From contig CM073325.1 of assembly GCA_037043015.1 (NCBI GenBank), positions 20,067,001 through 20,131,000 on the forward strand: a stretch of 64,000 bases of DNA, given 5' to 3'. The notes under the pieces were generated by a model. That model saw only the letters and a program-made list of their open reading frames with translations. It was not told the origin of the DNA and ran no database searches. Shown one piece after another: positions 33,102 to 45,300 of this stretch. Position 1 is the first letter of the stretch; every line of letters starts with the position of its first letter. The translations under genes were made by a program, and so were the position numbers. This DNA comes from Bryum argenteum (Eukaryota; Streptophyta; Bryopsida; Bryales; Bryaceae).

Positions 33102-35013
33102 ATTGCCTATTGGCTGTACTGTACTTCCTGTACTTCCAGGTTTATGATCTTAAGGCTTTAACCTTGCAGTTTTAATTCCAAATTTTAAGCACAACATGAT
33201 TTAATGTATTGAGTGAAACTCTAGTATGTATCTTTGAGTAATTATCATCATTACTATCAAGCAGGTACATGGAGTCCTGAACGCAAAATAGAGATTTTGC
33301 AAGAGTGTTTGGAAATCGTCTTCAAACCTCTCAAGAAAGAAAGTTTTGAGTGAGTTATACTTGACCAGTTGGCCATTAGTATTTCAATTCATTGTATATG
33401 TATGGCTCAACAATTTGATAAAAATGACTTGATACATCAATATGTACTTTCTTACTAAGGTTTGTTCTCATGTTTTGTTATATGTTGAACAGGGGAATCA
33501 CTTTAATTGATCCTACTGGAATGGCACAATTTGTATATCCTCTATTGTTTGCATACTAGTGGGACCCGTGCCGTTGAACACGTTCAAATAGCTATAGATA
33601 GAGATCTTGACAGTGCTTGATTGAGCGGTTGGTTGAGCGGTTGAGCGGGTCTCGACGACAATTCTAGCGCGGAACCGTCGTGTGAGACAAAGCCTCCTGT
33701 ATTGTAATATAGATGTGTGCGACCATCCTGAAGCTTGCCAAGTGATTCCAAAATTTGAACCATTGTGAAGTTCGTATTCTAGAAATTTTTAGAGCTATAA
33801 ATTCATCAAATGTATAAAGTACACGTTGAAATTTACTTTCTATATTAATCTTTCTTTTTGTATGTACTAGGTTACAACAACATATGATATGAATCAGTGT
33901 CAATCACCATGTTGGGTGTGCATGTGTGGGAAGAATGATCTTCCTAATGTTGGTCTCGAATTCTCGCCAAGGACAAAACAAAAGATGGAGGAGGTTTATC
34001 AAGCAATGGCAAGACTACCAAAGAGCAGTGTTGTCTTATTAGACAAAATTCCTATTTATTTGTCAGACACAAATAAGGTGAGGTGTACATTTAAGAAGTT
34101 TTCAATGTATCAAATGTACATCTCATCTAAATTTTGTTTGACAAATGAATAGGAATTTTGCCTGATATTTAAGACAACAGTGCCAAAGAGAGAAGCTATA
34201 GAGCTGTCCAAATGCTGGTCTTTACACCATGTGCAGGTAAGTATGCACCTATGTGATTATTTGTAAGTCTTGAAAAGCCATTACTTTGTATGTACTCTGT
34301 TACTACTATGTTTTGTATTTAATTGAGATAATATAAATGTACCTACTAACATTATTGATACGTTTACAAATATTCCCCATTGTGCTCTTTGGGGGTTCAA
34401 CGGTGGTGGCACAAGAATGGGTAACCCTTATCAATCAATCCATGTTGATACACTTCATCATAGCGATATTGGGATTTTCAAGATGATGGTAGGAATCTAT
34501 CGTGAAATTGCTGAAGGAACTCCACGTTTGCGAATATAAGAAAACTTGATCAAAGATTATCAAAATTCAAACATAGTTGGAGATTTCCTGGATTTCGCAT
34601 TCCAGGAAATGATCAAGGTGGTTATTTTTGCTCCCCTGCAAACTTTGTAGGTTTTGAGCATAGATCTGTTATGCAGGTATGTACATATTCTCAGAAAAAC
34701 TTCAAATTCTATGGGTCTTGATTTTAGCTGTCAAAAGGTTCTCGCTGAATTTGCCTTACCAAAAAACTTCCAATCTACAAAAGATGATTGTTAAATATCA
34801 CCAAATGTCAATCTTGAGCAGGTTTGAAGCTAATGGTTGAAAGATACCATTGCCTCAAACATTGAATTATTGACGTTTTTGTATGTACATGCAGGTCATT
34901 GTGCCATGTATGGTGGGATTATTTGAAGAGGGGATAATACTAGCAATGGTACTTTTTCTCCAATGGTACAGCCTTGCTTATCGGAGCCCTTCACATACCA
35001 AGAGAAGTTCGAC

Positions 35014-35639
35014 TGTTAATGGCATATTAGTATTTGTTAGTGAATCCGACATATACCAGTCAACCTGACCTACTAGTCGACCCGACCTGTACTAGTCGAC
35101 TCGACCTACCAGACAACCCGACCTTTACCGGTCGACCCGACCTTTACCGGTCGGCCCGACCTACCAGTTGACCCGACCTTTACCGGTTGACCCGACCTAC
35201 CAGTCGACCCGACCTCTACCGGTCGACCCGACCTCTACCGGTCGACCCGACCTCTACCGGTCGACCCGACCTCTACCGGTCGACCCGACCTCTACCGGTC
35301 GACCCGACCTTTACCGGTCGACCCGACCTTCCTGTACCGGTCTCGACTAGACTCTGTAGTTAGATCCAGATTCAGATCTAGATTCAGATTCAGATCTAGA
35401 TATAGATCCAGATTCAGATCTAGATCCAGATCTAGATCCAGATCCAGATCCAGATCCAGATTCAGACCTAGATCCAGATCTAGATCTAGATCATGGATCT
35501 TCCCTTTGTACCTTCTTCTTATAAGTAAAGGCCTTCTTGTGTGATGAAGCACATTGAGGTTAGGCATGTTTTACAATGTAGTGGCTCTTGTGTCTTGTTT
35601 GCCCTACCGGTAGGTAGAGCATGTATTTCCTCATTAACA
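35014..35639 (+). repeat. 5' LTR with two internal minisatellites
   Basis: Contains a 19-bp array of the form TCGACCCGACCTCTACCGG (about 35060-35340) and a 6/12-bp array of AGATCCAGATTC-type units (about 35365-35490). These create long but meaningless open frames on both strands (TGRPDLYRS repeats; LDLDLNLDLD repeats). Confidence 0.93.
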
Positions 35640-37149
35640 TTTGGCGACCATGTAGTGTTTCGTACCATGATCTCTTGTGAGAGATGTGTTGTGCCCAAGG
35701 AGCTGTTTGTTTTCTCTTGTTCTAGTGTTTGATAGAACTGACATAAAGCTGTCTAGTCGCAGCAGTCATTCCCTGGTCGGTAGAATAAACCCCGCTTTTA
35801 TCTTGTTAGTAGCAGTTTCTGTGATCCAACGTTACTGTGACTGGTAGGAGAAGTAACTTAGACACGTTAGATGAGTTTCTAGAATAAACCCCGATGTTTT
35901 GAAGAGTTTTATAGAATGGTGCCTCTTATTGAGAGTTTTTGTTGCTCTTCAATCTAGTAAGTACCTTTGTCAATGAGATTTTGATTTAGAGCAATACTCT
36001 TGAAGAACTTAGTGAAAGATCTTTGTTTTGATGAACTTAGATGAGGTGAGCCATAGAAGCAAGATACCATCAAGCTAGGAGAAAAAGCACGATTTGAAGA
36101 ACTAAGAGAAGAGATGTTTAACTCTGATTTGTTTTCTTTTAGTCATGTTATGTCTGTATGGGTCCAACAGCAGTCAACCAGCGACTCTACTCGACCAGGA
36201 GTCTATCCGACAGTAGTCGACCAGGGAGTCTGCCTGACCTGGAGTCGACCCGACAGCAGTCGACTAGGGAGTCTACCCGACAGCAGTCGACTAGGGAGTC
36301 TACCCGACAGCAGTCGACCAGGAGTCGACCTGACAGCAGTCGACGAGGGAGTCTACCCGACAGCAGTCGACCAGGAGTCGACCCGACAGGAGTCGACTAG
36401 GGAGTCTACCCGACAGCAGTTGACCAGAGAGTCTACCTGACAGCAGTCAACCAGGGAGTCTTCCCGAAAGCAGTCGACCAGGGAGGTGGCCCGACCAGAA
36501 GTCGACCAAGGAGGCGACCCAACTAAAAGTCGACTAAGGAGCCGACCCGACCAGTCATTGACTAGGGAGGCCATCTGACTAGAAGTCGACCAGAGGCCGA
36601 GCTGACCAGAAGCCGACCCGACCACAAGTTGACTAGGAAGCCGACCCAAGGAGAAGTCGACCTTGTATTCGACCCGATCAGTAGTCGACCTGGACCTGAC
36701 CATATCCGTTGTATGTAAGTTTGCAGATTTCTTGAGAAGTTAAGGAGTTGGAGGAGAAACTACCGGATGGAGATTTTTGAAAGGCTAGCCGGCCAGATGA
36801 AGACTACTGTCGGTTGGAGATCAATCGTTTAGACGGCCTTACAGTAACTACCTACTGAACCCGGTACTTCTAGTGGTGAAGTGACTACCATCAAGAGGAG
36901 CATAGAACTCCCATTGGACTCATGAAGAACCGAGAAGGAGTAATCGAGCCAGATTTAGAGGAGTGAATACCGGATGACGAGGACGTTTTTAAATGGCAGC
37001 AAGACTTTTGAAGGAAGGTTTCCAAGACGAACATCTAACCTATAGTGTAGACACTACCAGCCACCTTTAACTATATGTAGAATCTGTAATATGTAGTCTT
37101 CGTTCGATACAGCGTTTACGAGGGCGTAACGCGTTCGGAGGGAGGGTAA
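35640..37149 (+). repeat. Internal region with 27-bp array
   Basis: Between the LTRs, about 36160-36700 holds a 27-bp tandem array whose units contain GTCGACTAGGGAGTCTACCC followed by GACAGCA, decaying to the right. The rest shows no recognisable coding. GTCGAC is shared by the LTR array and this array. Confidence 0.85.
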
Positions 37150-37815
37150 TGTTAATGGCATATTAGTATTTGTTAGTGAGTCCGACATATACCGGTCAAC
37201 CCGACCTACTAGTCGACCCGACCTGTACTAGTCGACCCGACCTACCAGACGACCCGACCTTTACCGGTCGACCCGACCTTTACCGGTCGACCCGACCTTT
37301 ACCGGTCGGCCCGACCTACCAGTTGACCCGACCTTTACCGGTTGACCCGACCTACCAGTCGACCCGACCTTTACCGGTCGACCCGACCTACCAGTTGACC
37401 CGACCTTTACCGGTTGACCCGACCTACCAGTCGACCCGACCTTTACCGGTCGACCCGACCTCTACCGGTCGACCCGACCTTTACCGGTCGACCCGACCTT
37501 CCTGTACCGGTCTCGACTAGACTCTGTAGTTAGATCCAGATTCAGATCTAGATCCAGATTCAGATCTAGATTCAGATTCAGATCTAGATCCAGATTCAGA
37601 TTCAGATCTAGATCCAGATCCAGATCCAGATCCAGATTCAGACCTAGATCCAGATCTAGATCTAGATCATGGATCTTCCCTTTGTACCTTCTTCTTATAA
37701 GTAAAGGCCTTCTTGTGTGATGAAGCACATTGAGGTTAGGCATGTTTTACAATGTAGTGGCTCTTGTGTCTTGTTTGCCCTACCGGTAGGTAGAGCATGT
37801 ATTTCCTCATTAACA
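37150..37815 (+). repeat. 3' LTR of the non-autonomous element
   Basis: Copy of 35014-35639, 40 bp longer because both minisatellites have different unit numbers. Outside the arrays the two LTRs are nearly identical. Confidence 0.93.
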
Positions 37816-37940
37816 TCGACTCACATGCACGATTTGATGATAAGGTATTATTAGCATTGCCTACATATATGAAAATATTGCGCTTAGTAGAATTCATTTC
37901 ACTTATACAGATTGATGGTCCTTTTTTATCAGGGTTGTCA

Positions 37941-38510
37941 AATCGGTCGACATTCGGGGTAAACCTAGTCCGCGGACGTAGTCCGGACTATGTCGACCGG
38001 GACCATAGTTCGGACCATGGTCCGGGGGGGTAAATGGGAGTTACCCGTCCCCTGGTAACTCTCGGGGCCGTTGGATCATCCACTGGCAAAGACATCTCAA
38101 CCGTCGAGATCTTGATCCCCCGGCTCCGCCGACCGACCCCGGCCGCTCCGTCGATCGGACGGACGGCCCGACCGCATCAAATCTTGGCTGTCGGATCAAG
38201 ATTCATCGTTGCGGGCCGTTGGATTGGGGCGCCGTCCGCATGCCTGACGGCCGTCGGATCCGAGCGCGGCCGACCGATCTGTCGGCCAGGCGGTCGGGCC
38301 GTCCGATCGGACGGATCGGTCGGCAAAGCCGGGCGGTCGGTCGGCCTGGCGGGCGGTCGGTCGGCCTGGCGGGCGGTCGGTCGGCCTGGAGGGCGGTCGG
38401 CTAGGCGGTCGGGCCGTCCGATCGGTCGGCCGCGTCGGCCATCCGGGCGGGCCGTCCGATCGGTCGGCCAGGCGACCGATCGGCCGTCCGATCCAGGGCG
38501 GGCCGTCGGC
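37941..38510 (+). repeat. Left subterminal GC-rich GGTCGGCC array
   Basis: Subterminal region with the palindrome GGACCATGGTCC (about 38015-38026), then a strongly GC-rich array of GGTCGGCC, GGCCGTCCGATCGG and CGGGCGGTCGGTCGGCCTGG units, the last tandemly repeated at 38330-38400. It ends at the TATA box of the kinase-like gene. Such arrays may bind the transposase, as subterminal repeats do in other hAT elements. Open frames inside it are side effects of composition. Confidence 0.85.
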
Positions 38511-38513
38511 CGC

Positions 38514-38530
38514 TATAAAAGGCCGACCGG
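38514..38530 (+). promoter_or_regulatory. TATA module of the kinase-like gene
   Basis: TATAAAAGGCCGACCGG, with TATA at 38514, at the end of the GC array, 227 bases before the ATG at 38747. The sequence after TATA is almost the same at 43143-43162 and 56535, next to other genes of the element. A pyrimidine-rich leader follows. Confidence 0.7.
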
Positions 38531-38746
38531 CCTCCTTTTTCCCTCACTTCTTTCCTCCATTTCTCACGAAGAGAGGATGCGGAGTGTTTCTGGCTGGGAA
38601 TGCCTTGTAATTCCTGTCCACTAGCTCCTTGTCTTTTGGAGGAAGGAAGTGACTTGTTATACGGGGGGAGTTTTTGTTCTTTTTTTTTGAAAAGTTTTTT
38701 TAAAAACTTCACACTTTCTTTACATATTTCCTTTTTTGGGATCAAG

Positions 38747-40228
38747 ATGCCGAAGGACAAGAAGAGGAAGGGTGGTGCGAACTTCTTTGAGAAGTTCGAG
38801 CCTCATGAGGTCCCGGGTGACGCTTGTAAGGTATTCTTGATAGAATTTACCGTCAAATTCTATGAGGCCAATGATCTTCGAGCATTGGAAAGCAAATATG
38901 TGAGATATCAGGAGGAGGGCATCCAGAAGTTCAAGCTTGAAATGAGAGATCTCATGATAGAAGTGCTTCAGCATCCGAAGTGGGTAGCAGAGACAGAGAA
39001 ACGAGGGTTCATGTGGTTTTTGGATAATAGGGTGAAGGATGCACTCTGGAATCCCAAGGTTGTAATAGCCAAATATGGAAGGATATTTCGGGAGGGTGAT
39101 GAGGATTTCGTTGACGTGGTGAATAGGGCTGATTGTTTTTCAGCCCAAATGAGGGCATTTTCAAAGAATTCACACCGTCGAGGCTCTGGAACATGGTGGC
39201 AATCGCTTGAGGGACGACAAACTCAAACCATGCGATTGACTCATTTGGTTACCATTCCGGATACAGCTCAAATCATACGAGTTGACAACACGAGGTTGAA
39301 GGGACGGTATGGTACTATTGTCAAAGTTCGCTTCGAAGGTGTTGCAGGCATTGAACCATTTTGGGAATTTGCTGCAAAAACTTCCATTCACTTCTTGACA
39401 CGACCGGAGTTGGCAAAATTGGAGCATATGAATGAGTCTATGGCGATAAGGATTGGACACCCGGGTGTGATCCGATTTGTGGCCATTCATCCAGTGAAGA
39501 ATCAAGGCTATGCGTTTTGGTGGAATGGCGGGACTATTCGAGAGATGCTGAACCGCGATATGGATTATGGTGACGATGTCTTTGTACATTTGAACTTTGG
39601 GAATTACCCTGACGACGAAGTTATTCGGGCGCATCAATCGATTCGATTCCGTAAAAAACGGATGAGCTTGCTTGGGCGTTGTTGCATATCATGAACGAGG
39701 TCCACAAGAGCCACCACCTCCATAATGATATATCTCCGGATAATATCCTTCTCCACTTCCTGCCGATGAATCACGAGTGTATATCGGAGTATGCGATTGG
39801 GGCTTCTCCACAACGGTTCAGGAACCAATGCAATCCCTTTATACATTTACAAAACGTGAGGACATGGTGGAGACCCTGCGAAAACGTTATTGGGTAGATC
39901 CACGAGTGGCGTTCTTGTACAAAGCGGGTGAGGATTTCTGATTATTCCAAAATACTCGATTGCTTCGGAGGAGTTTGCCACGGCCCGCATAGCACAAAGA
40001 ATTAATGGGATGACCATGTCTACGGCGTCGAAGAGCTTGCAACGTGGAAACCGAAATACTTCGGTATTCTCCAATGAAGACCTTGCACAAGCTTTCCATC
40101 TTTACATGGATAGAGTATGCAACGAGAGCCGTGACGGCGCTGGAGGGTTGTCCCATATCATCTCACGCTTTAGCGATATGTTTCATTGGCCCACGCCTCA
40201 TGAGCATTTTCGGACGAATTACGAATAG
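38747..40228 (+). CDS. Protein-kinase-like protein carried by the hAT element
   Basis: The start is ATG at 38747 (MPKDKKRKGG, basic), followed by a 180-residue region without a known family. A kinase-like fold follows: RLKGRYGTIVKVRF (glycine-loop position), FAAKTSIHF (A-x-K, VAIK position), HPGVIRFVAIHP, WWNGGTIREML (hinge region), HNDISPDNILL (catalytic loop, HRD to HND with catalytic Asp and metal-binding Asn kept, Lys to Ser) and CDWGFST (DFG to DWG). The last part is FATARIAQRING and ends DMFHWPTPHEHFRTNYE. Frame changes occur at an A6 run near 39653 and again near 39760 and 39950, so the copy is broken or the sequence has errors. Likely an active-type but divergent kinase. Role in the element is unknown. 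Confidence 0.7.
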
Positions 40229-41521
40229 GAGAACGTAGAATTTGTTTTATGCATATCGGTTTTATTATAGTTTATGAATTAGTATGCATGTTCTATTTTC
40301 AGTGCAACAATACTCTTTGTTTCAAATGCATTGCATGCCTTTCAAATTTTGGCCCACCAAGTACACTTATGTTTATTATAATATTTTGCCCCTTTGCACC
40401 ATTTGGATGAGGCCTTTAGGGTAAAGCCCAAAAAAACCTATTGATTCAATTTTTAAGTGTTGGTTGGGTAATTCAAATTTAGCGATTTATCTTCTATTTT
40501 TCTTCTCATATGTTTATAAGAGAATCACTACTGAAATTCCAAAAATATTTAAGTCATAATATTTACCAATTTTACAGTGGCAGCCTCCAGAAATTACCAA
40601 CACAAGCTCAAAATGTATTAGTAAATTATGAATTACATATTTCAGAATTTGTCAAAATTTTAGATTATGGAAAACTGTTAGAACTAAGTTACCTCAAAAA
40701 TCACAAACTCCTACACTCACATACCCCACTCTAAGTTCTTTATAATACGAAATATACGTAACGACGTGCATGTTTTACTATAGTATTGTTCGGACCTGCT
40801 TTTAGAAAATAACTTGTAAGAATGTCAATCAAGAGGAATGAGGCTCCCAAATTTTGCATGAATTTACTACACTTGATTACATATAGGGAAAAAATATGAC
40901 CAAAATTTTGTTGGTAACAATTGCCAACTCCCCCTTTGCACCGTGGAGACACTGCCTCCGGAGCAAATTCCAAATAAAGTTTTAAACAAAATTTGGATGT
41001 TAGGATCTCGCAAAGGATAAACATCCTAAGGTCACTTTTTAAAATAGTAACTTAAGATAGGCTTCGGTTCACGATCTTACGGTTGAATGTATTAAATAGA
41101 TAAAAATAATTCGTACATACTCCAAGAGTACATACAGGTAGGAAATCGTAGTTATGAACACGAGGTTTCAACTTTCAAGCTTCCAAAAACACTAAAATTC
41201 TTACTGGTTAATAAATGGAATCATAACATATTTACTCAAATAAATGTGTAATATAGGTTATGGTTCTACATTCCGTATATCATTCATATGATGTCCGTTT
41301 ACCAACAAAACATGGTTAAGAAGGTCTTAAAAAATGACCTCTACCATATGGAGAATAGAGTTCTCATCCAAATACTACATGTACGTACAAGACATTACAA
41401 AGATGCCTATATGTAAATGTATAACTACTTTGCATCCTAGTCCTTATCATCTTGTGTTCCACTTGGCCCCGCTTGGTCCGAGAACCGCCCTCGCGAATAA
41501 GCATCATACAAGCGCTCGTCG
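40229..41521. other. Intergenic stretch between convergent cargo genes
   Basis: AT-rich, no gene. 40510-40734 resembles the interior of the TTAA-flanked MITE (31154-31357, opposite strand), so it may be a decayed relative. Confidence 0.45.
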
Positions 41522-43126
41522 TCAGTAAATACGATCATTTTCAAGCTTGCGGATGTACTCCGCTTGACTTTGAATTGTTGCCTCTCGTAGTTGTCTTTCA
41601 AACTCGCATCTTCTTCTTCACGAGTTCGGAATGGTGGCGGGGAGTGTTGTTACTCCCATATGCATGTTGGCCATACCGGATATGGATCTTGAGTGATATG
41701 CTCTTCACGATCCTTGTTCGGTAATTCCAAACGGGCTCGTATTCATCTCTTGCTTGACTTGGAGTACGGTACTCGGGATTGGTAATAGCTCTACCGTACT
41801 CGCCGTGATGATCATGCGTATCTCTTGGATACGTTGGTCTAAAGCTATCCGGAACCTCGGGTCTTCTACCGTATTGGTTGTGAGCATCGTATGATCCAAA
41901 GAGGATACGTTGTGGGGTACCTTTCTCGAATGTTAGGTCCTCTCCCATACTGGCCTCGAGACTCGTATGTGTCCCTTGGATGTGTTGGGATATGGTACTC
42001 ACGGACTACCGGTACCTCTACCATATTGGCGGGAACATCGTTAAATTCCCGAGGATATGTTGGCGTATAGCTCTCCGGAGCACTCATTCCACCGTATCGG
42101 CCTCCTGACTCGTATGTATCCCAAGGATATGTTGGCATATATCTTCCTCCAGCATTCGGACTTGTATCGTGTTGGCCTCTGGATTGGTACGTATCCCTTG
42201 GATGCTCTGGCCTATATGTCTCACGAGTAGTGGTTCCTGGACCGTATATATTGCTACCGGGATAATACCCACCACTTCCTATACCAAAAGATATTGGTAC
42301 CATACCCGTGTTATTGCTGCGATTATAATTATCTGCGGTGTGACCCCCATATCCCCTCGGAGGTGTATGTTGTTGATGTTCAGATTGACATTCGTATCCC
42401 CTCGGAGGTGTGTCTTGTTGATGTTGTGTTTGACCCTCGTATCCCCTCGGAGGTGTATCTTGAGAAATTCGTGTTTGACCTCCATATTTCCTTGGAGGTG
42501 TACTTTCTTCATCTTGAACTTCCGACATCTCCGTATATGTCCGATTTGACCAAAGGGGCATACAATCACTGTGTCCAAGCCAACTAGTTGGTATGAAATC
42601 ATGGCTCCGATCCAATTTGGCAACATTCAAACCTGTTACGGTGCTCCAATTCACGTTCTTATGTAGAACGATTTCTGCCCAAACCATAGCCATGTTGGAA
42701 TATAACATGATTTCCGGCCTAGTATTCCGTACTCCAACGGCAATGGTCACTTCATGATAACGAAGTGTGAAATGTTGACTTGTGCAACTGCTGGCTAGTC
42801 CTTCGCGTCGTGGCCCTGATATAATCGCTTGATTTCTTGGCCATAACTTCATGAGGTGTTTCATCTTCACATATCGCTTGCACATGGTGCAATTCCAAAT
42901 TCTCGCCGGTTCATCTTCCCATCCATCTTGGCAACACAATTTGGATCGTCGATTTGCTTCCGATCCATCTCCGGGGCCTTGCCCTTGGGTGCACTAGTAC
43001 GTCGTTCCTCGGCATATTGTTCACCACAAGAAAAAAAAAAAAAAGCGCAAAAAAATGGCGTCGATTATCAAGAGGGGACTCGAGGAGCGCAATCGACATG
43101 GAAAACCACGGCGACAGGGCGCACAC
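41522..43126 (-). CDS. Cargo protein with KLWP/NWST domain and Tyr-rich repeats
   Basis: The main open part runs from 42939 down to 41866. It begins with WEDEPARIWNCTMC and CKRYVKMKHLMKLWP, followed about 80 residues later by LHKNVNWST; the same two motifs occur in the RING gene at 56710, so the two share a domain I cannot name. Four copies of a 15-residue unit DTPPRGYEGQTQHQQ follow, then a low-complexity region of Tyr, Pro, Arg and Gly (TYPRDTYESRGQYG-like units, at least five). A coiled-coil tail with YIRKLENDRIY ends near 41522. Frame breaks are visible near 41900 and 41590 and in the N-terminal part (around an A15 run on the + strand near 43030). Probable nuclear or condensate-type protein; this is inference from composition. 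Confidence 0.62.
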
Positions 43127-43142
43127 GAGTAAGGAGAAATGA

Positions 43143-43162
43143 GCCCCGGTCGGCTATTTATA
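43143..43162 (-). promoter_or_regulatory. TATA module of the KLWP/Tyr-rich gene
   Basis: On the - strand TATAAATAGCCGACCGGGG (43162 down to 43144), with the GC array upstream (higher coordinates). Same arrangement as at 38514 and 56535: TATA, then (A/G)GCCG(A/T)CCGG. Confidence 0.7.
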
Positions 43163-43545
43163 CCGATCGGGGCGGTCGCTGTCGCCCGTTCCCCCCGGCC
43201 GTCCGATCTCCGTCGGCAGCGGTCGATTTCGCCATCGGTCGGTCAGGATCGGTCGGCCAATCCGATGGCCGCATTGGCGACCGATCCATGCCGCCCGATC
43301 GGTCGACAGATCTGTCGCGGCCGTCGGATCCGGCCGGTCCATCGCGGCCGACCGATTCACTGCGGCCGACGGATCCGACGGCCGCCGTCGACGGGTCGCA
43401 AGAAGCGGTCGGCCGCCGTCCGTCGATGTCGCCGGCCGTCCGATCGATGCGCCGCCGGCCGTCCGATGCGGTCGCCGGCCGTCCGATGCGGTCGCCGGCC
43501 GTCCGATGCGGTCGGCCGTCCCACCGTCCGGTCGGCAGGTCTTTG
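43163..43545 (-). repeat. Internal GC-rich GGTCGGCC array
   Basis: Array of GGCCGTCCGATGCGGTCGCC and GGTCGGCC-like units upstream of the - strand gene. The unit GCCGGCCGTCCGATGCGGTC is tandemly repeated at about 43450-43515. It is followed by a T46 tract (43553-43598). Confidence 0.8.
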
Positions 43546-43551
43546 TTGTTT

Positions 43552-43552
<1 letters not shown>

Positions 43553-43598
<46 letters not shown>
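43553..43598. repeat. T46 homopolymer
   Basis: Uninterrupted run of 46 T at the outer end of the internal GC array. The length is not reliable in any sequencing technology. It could be the tail of an old retroposed copy, but no body is recognised. Confidence 0.9.
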
Positions 43599-43602
<4 letters not shown>

Positions 43603-45300
43603 AACTGTTGGGTTTCCGTAGGGAGAAGAAAATGAACGCTTATGGAGAACCAAGTCTTGTTTTTTGGATTTTTTCAAACATGAGGCATGCTTTCCCATGG
43701 CCCACGAAGAAAGGAATTTTTTTTTAATAGTTCTGGTCTTGGAGTCCAAATTTCCTCCACATGACCTAAACCAAGTCTTCTACAATGTTGTACGGTTGGG
43801 ATCTAGATTGCTAACCTTTATTTTCATCTCTTGCACTTTGCAAAACGTGTGTTTCTAGGCTCTAGAGTCTACACCCCCTTGGGCATTTGAGGTTAAGGGT
43901 TACAAACTTACAATGAACATGTATTAGCTGAAAAATATATTTTCTCATGAACTATAATAGAAGGCTATTGGCATTCATGAAAATATGTGTACGTATAAAA
44001 CATATAACATATAAATTTCATTATACATACATGCGTCCCAAATTTAGAACCAGGGATGATAGAATCTACTGTATCCTAATTTGTGTCTTCCATGTCAACA
44101 GTAGGTTTTATGTAAATAGACGTGGTTTTATTTATACCGTATATAATAATTACTCGTATTTTCTAATATCATTCTTATTCACATTATAATTAGAATACTT
44201 CAAAATGACTTAAAGGAACAAAATAAGTTTTTTTTTTTTGCCAATTGGATCTAAGATTATATACTCCCCAAACGTAGTGCCTATTTTTAACCAAATGACG
44301 CATTATCAAATGAAGGGTCCTATATTGAAATGAAGATGCACAATTTACATTCTCAACCATGTAATATTGTAATAGAGTTATAGAGCATGTGTGACCATTT
44401 AGTTTCATAACTTTGGTATTACCGTGTTAGGCCTTACATTGACCACATTTAGACATAAGAATAGGCTTAACTTAAAAAACATTCTGCCTAAACAACTCAT
44501 TCTATTATTGGCTATTTTTGTTTGACACCCTTGAACTAAGGTAGGAGTATATTTATAATGTAGTACATATCATTGTACTTAATTTGCACATATTCTTTTT
44601 CCATATTTATTAGTACCATTTTTTTTATTGTATTTATTTGAATAATTATTTATTTACCTCTTACAAAGGTAATAGAAAGAGGATTCTATTGTTTTCTATT
44701 TCGCGATCACAAATAAAGAGAAGTAAAAAGGGAGACAAATAAATTTTTGAAAATATCCAACTCTAAAAGTTTTTAACATATGGCATCAACTTATAAAGAT
44801 TGGTGTTGGAAATCTTTGGAAACTCAATTGTGTGTGGAATGAAAATAAGGGATTCGTGTATGCATGGTGTAGTATTGAATTATATTTTTAATCGATTAGA
44901 ATGCCACTTTTCTCCATCGCATTGTTATTATTATTGACATGGAATAAATCACGAGTTTGTTGCAAGGAATATATTGATAGTATTTTCAACATTCAACATA
45001 GCATCTAAGATTATAGACTCCCCAAACTTAATGTCCATTTTTCACCAAATGTCGCATTTCCAAAATAAGGGTCCTATATTAAAATGAGGATCCTCAACTT
45101 ACATTCTCAACCATGCAATATTGAAATAGAGTTATAGTTGTAGGTCATGTGCCCCAAAGTTGAGTCATATAACCTCATACATTACGAGATCATAATATGT
45201 TAGTACACAAGAGAATTTACAAAATTTCATCACTTCTAGATTGAAGTGAAAATTCATATAACAAAGCTACTGCAATCATGAAATCTCCAAGTAAACCATA

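Larger units (their letters stand above)
35014..37815 (+). mobile_element. Non-autonomous LTR element with minisatellite LTRs
   Basis: A 2.8-kb element with LTRs at 35014-35639 (626 bp) and 37150-37815 (666 bp), both TGTTAATGGCATATTAG to TCATTAACA, and target duplication TCGAC (35009-35013, 37816-37820). TTTGGCGACCATG directly after the 5' LTR may be a primer site (starts TGG), and GGAGGGAGGGTAA precedes the 3' LTR as a purine tract. The interior (about 1.5 kb) shows no gag or pol motif, so mobility must come from another element. It splits the Plavaka-like gene after SHTKRSS; joining the flanks continues the frame with THMHDLM. Confidence 0.93.
31618..37929 (+). pseudogene. Plavaka/KDZ-type (CACTA superfamily) transposase gene, left part
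   Basis: A chain of + strand exon-like pieces matches the order of blocks in Plavaka transposases. They are FIRTCRNKEGLSQKDINSWL (31880-31935), GERIFTTPDTCLWWEAMQ before a GTAATT donor (about 32295-32350), CEGSVIAPLIFYSNRN (about 32505-32555), VNGYPLMMSIANISCELREG (about 33025-33095), KIEILQECLEIVFKPLKKES (about 33285-33350), LIDPTGMAQFVYPLLFAY (about 33505-33559), NQCQSPCWVCMC (33892), YQSIHVDTLHHSDIGIFKMM (about 34430-34490), HSWRFPGFRIPGND and FEHRSVMQ (about 34575-34676), VIVPCMVGLFEEG (34893) and FLQWYSLAYRSPSHTKRS (34954-35007). The Plavaka hallmarks are the YPxxxxIxNI block, the DxxHHxDxGIFK block and the EHRSVMQ block. Stops and insertions show it is dead. The gene is cut by the LTR element at 35014 and resumes at 37821. 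Confidence 0.72.

Noticed and set aside
35292-35567. Asp/Leu repeat protein on the - strand (also at 37462-37743)
   Set aside because: Artefact of the AGATCC/AGATTC array in the LTR; its length changes between the two LTRs.
36114-36703. Repeat proteins in the interior of the non-autonomous LTR element
   Set aside because: Open only because the array unit is 27 bp; no start context or motif.
38034-38624. 196-codon Arg/Gly/Pro-rich frame in the left GC array
   Set aside because: GC arrays lack stop codons by composition; the real gene starts downstream of TATA.
42856-43635. 259-codon + strand frame with a poly-Phe end
   Set aside because: Runs antisense to the cargo gene and through the GC array and T46 tract; composition effect.
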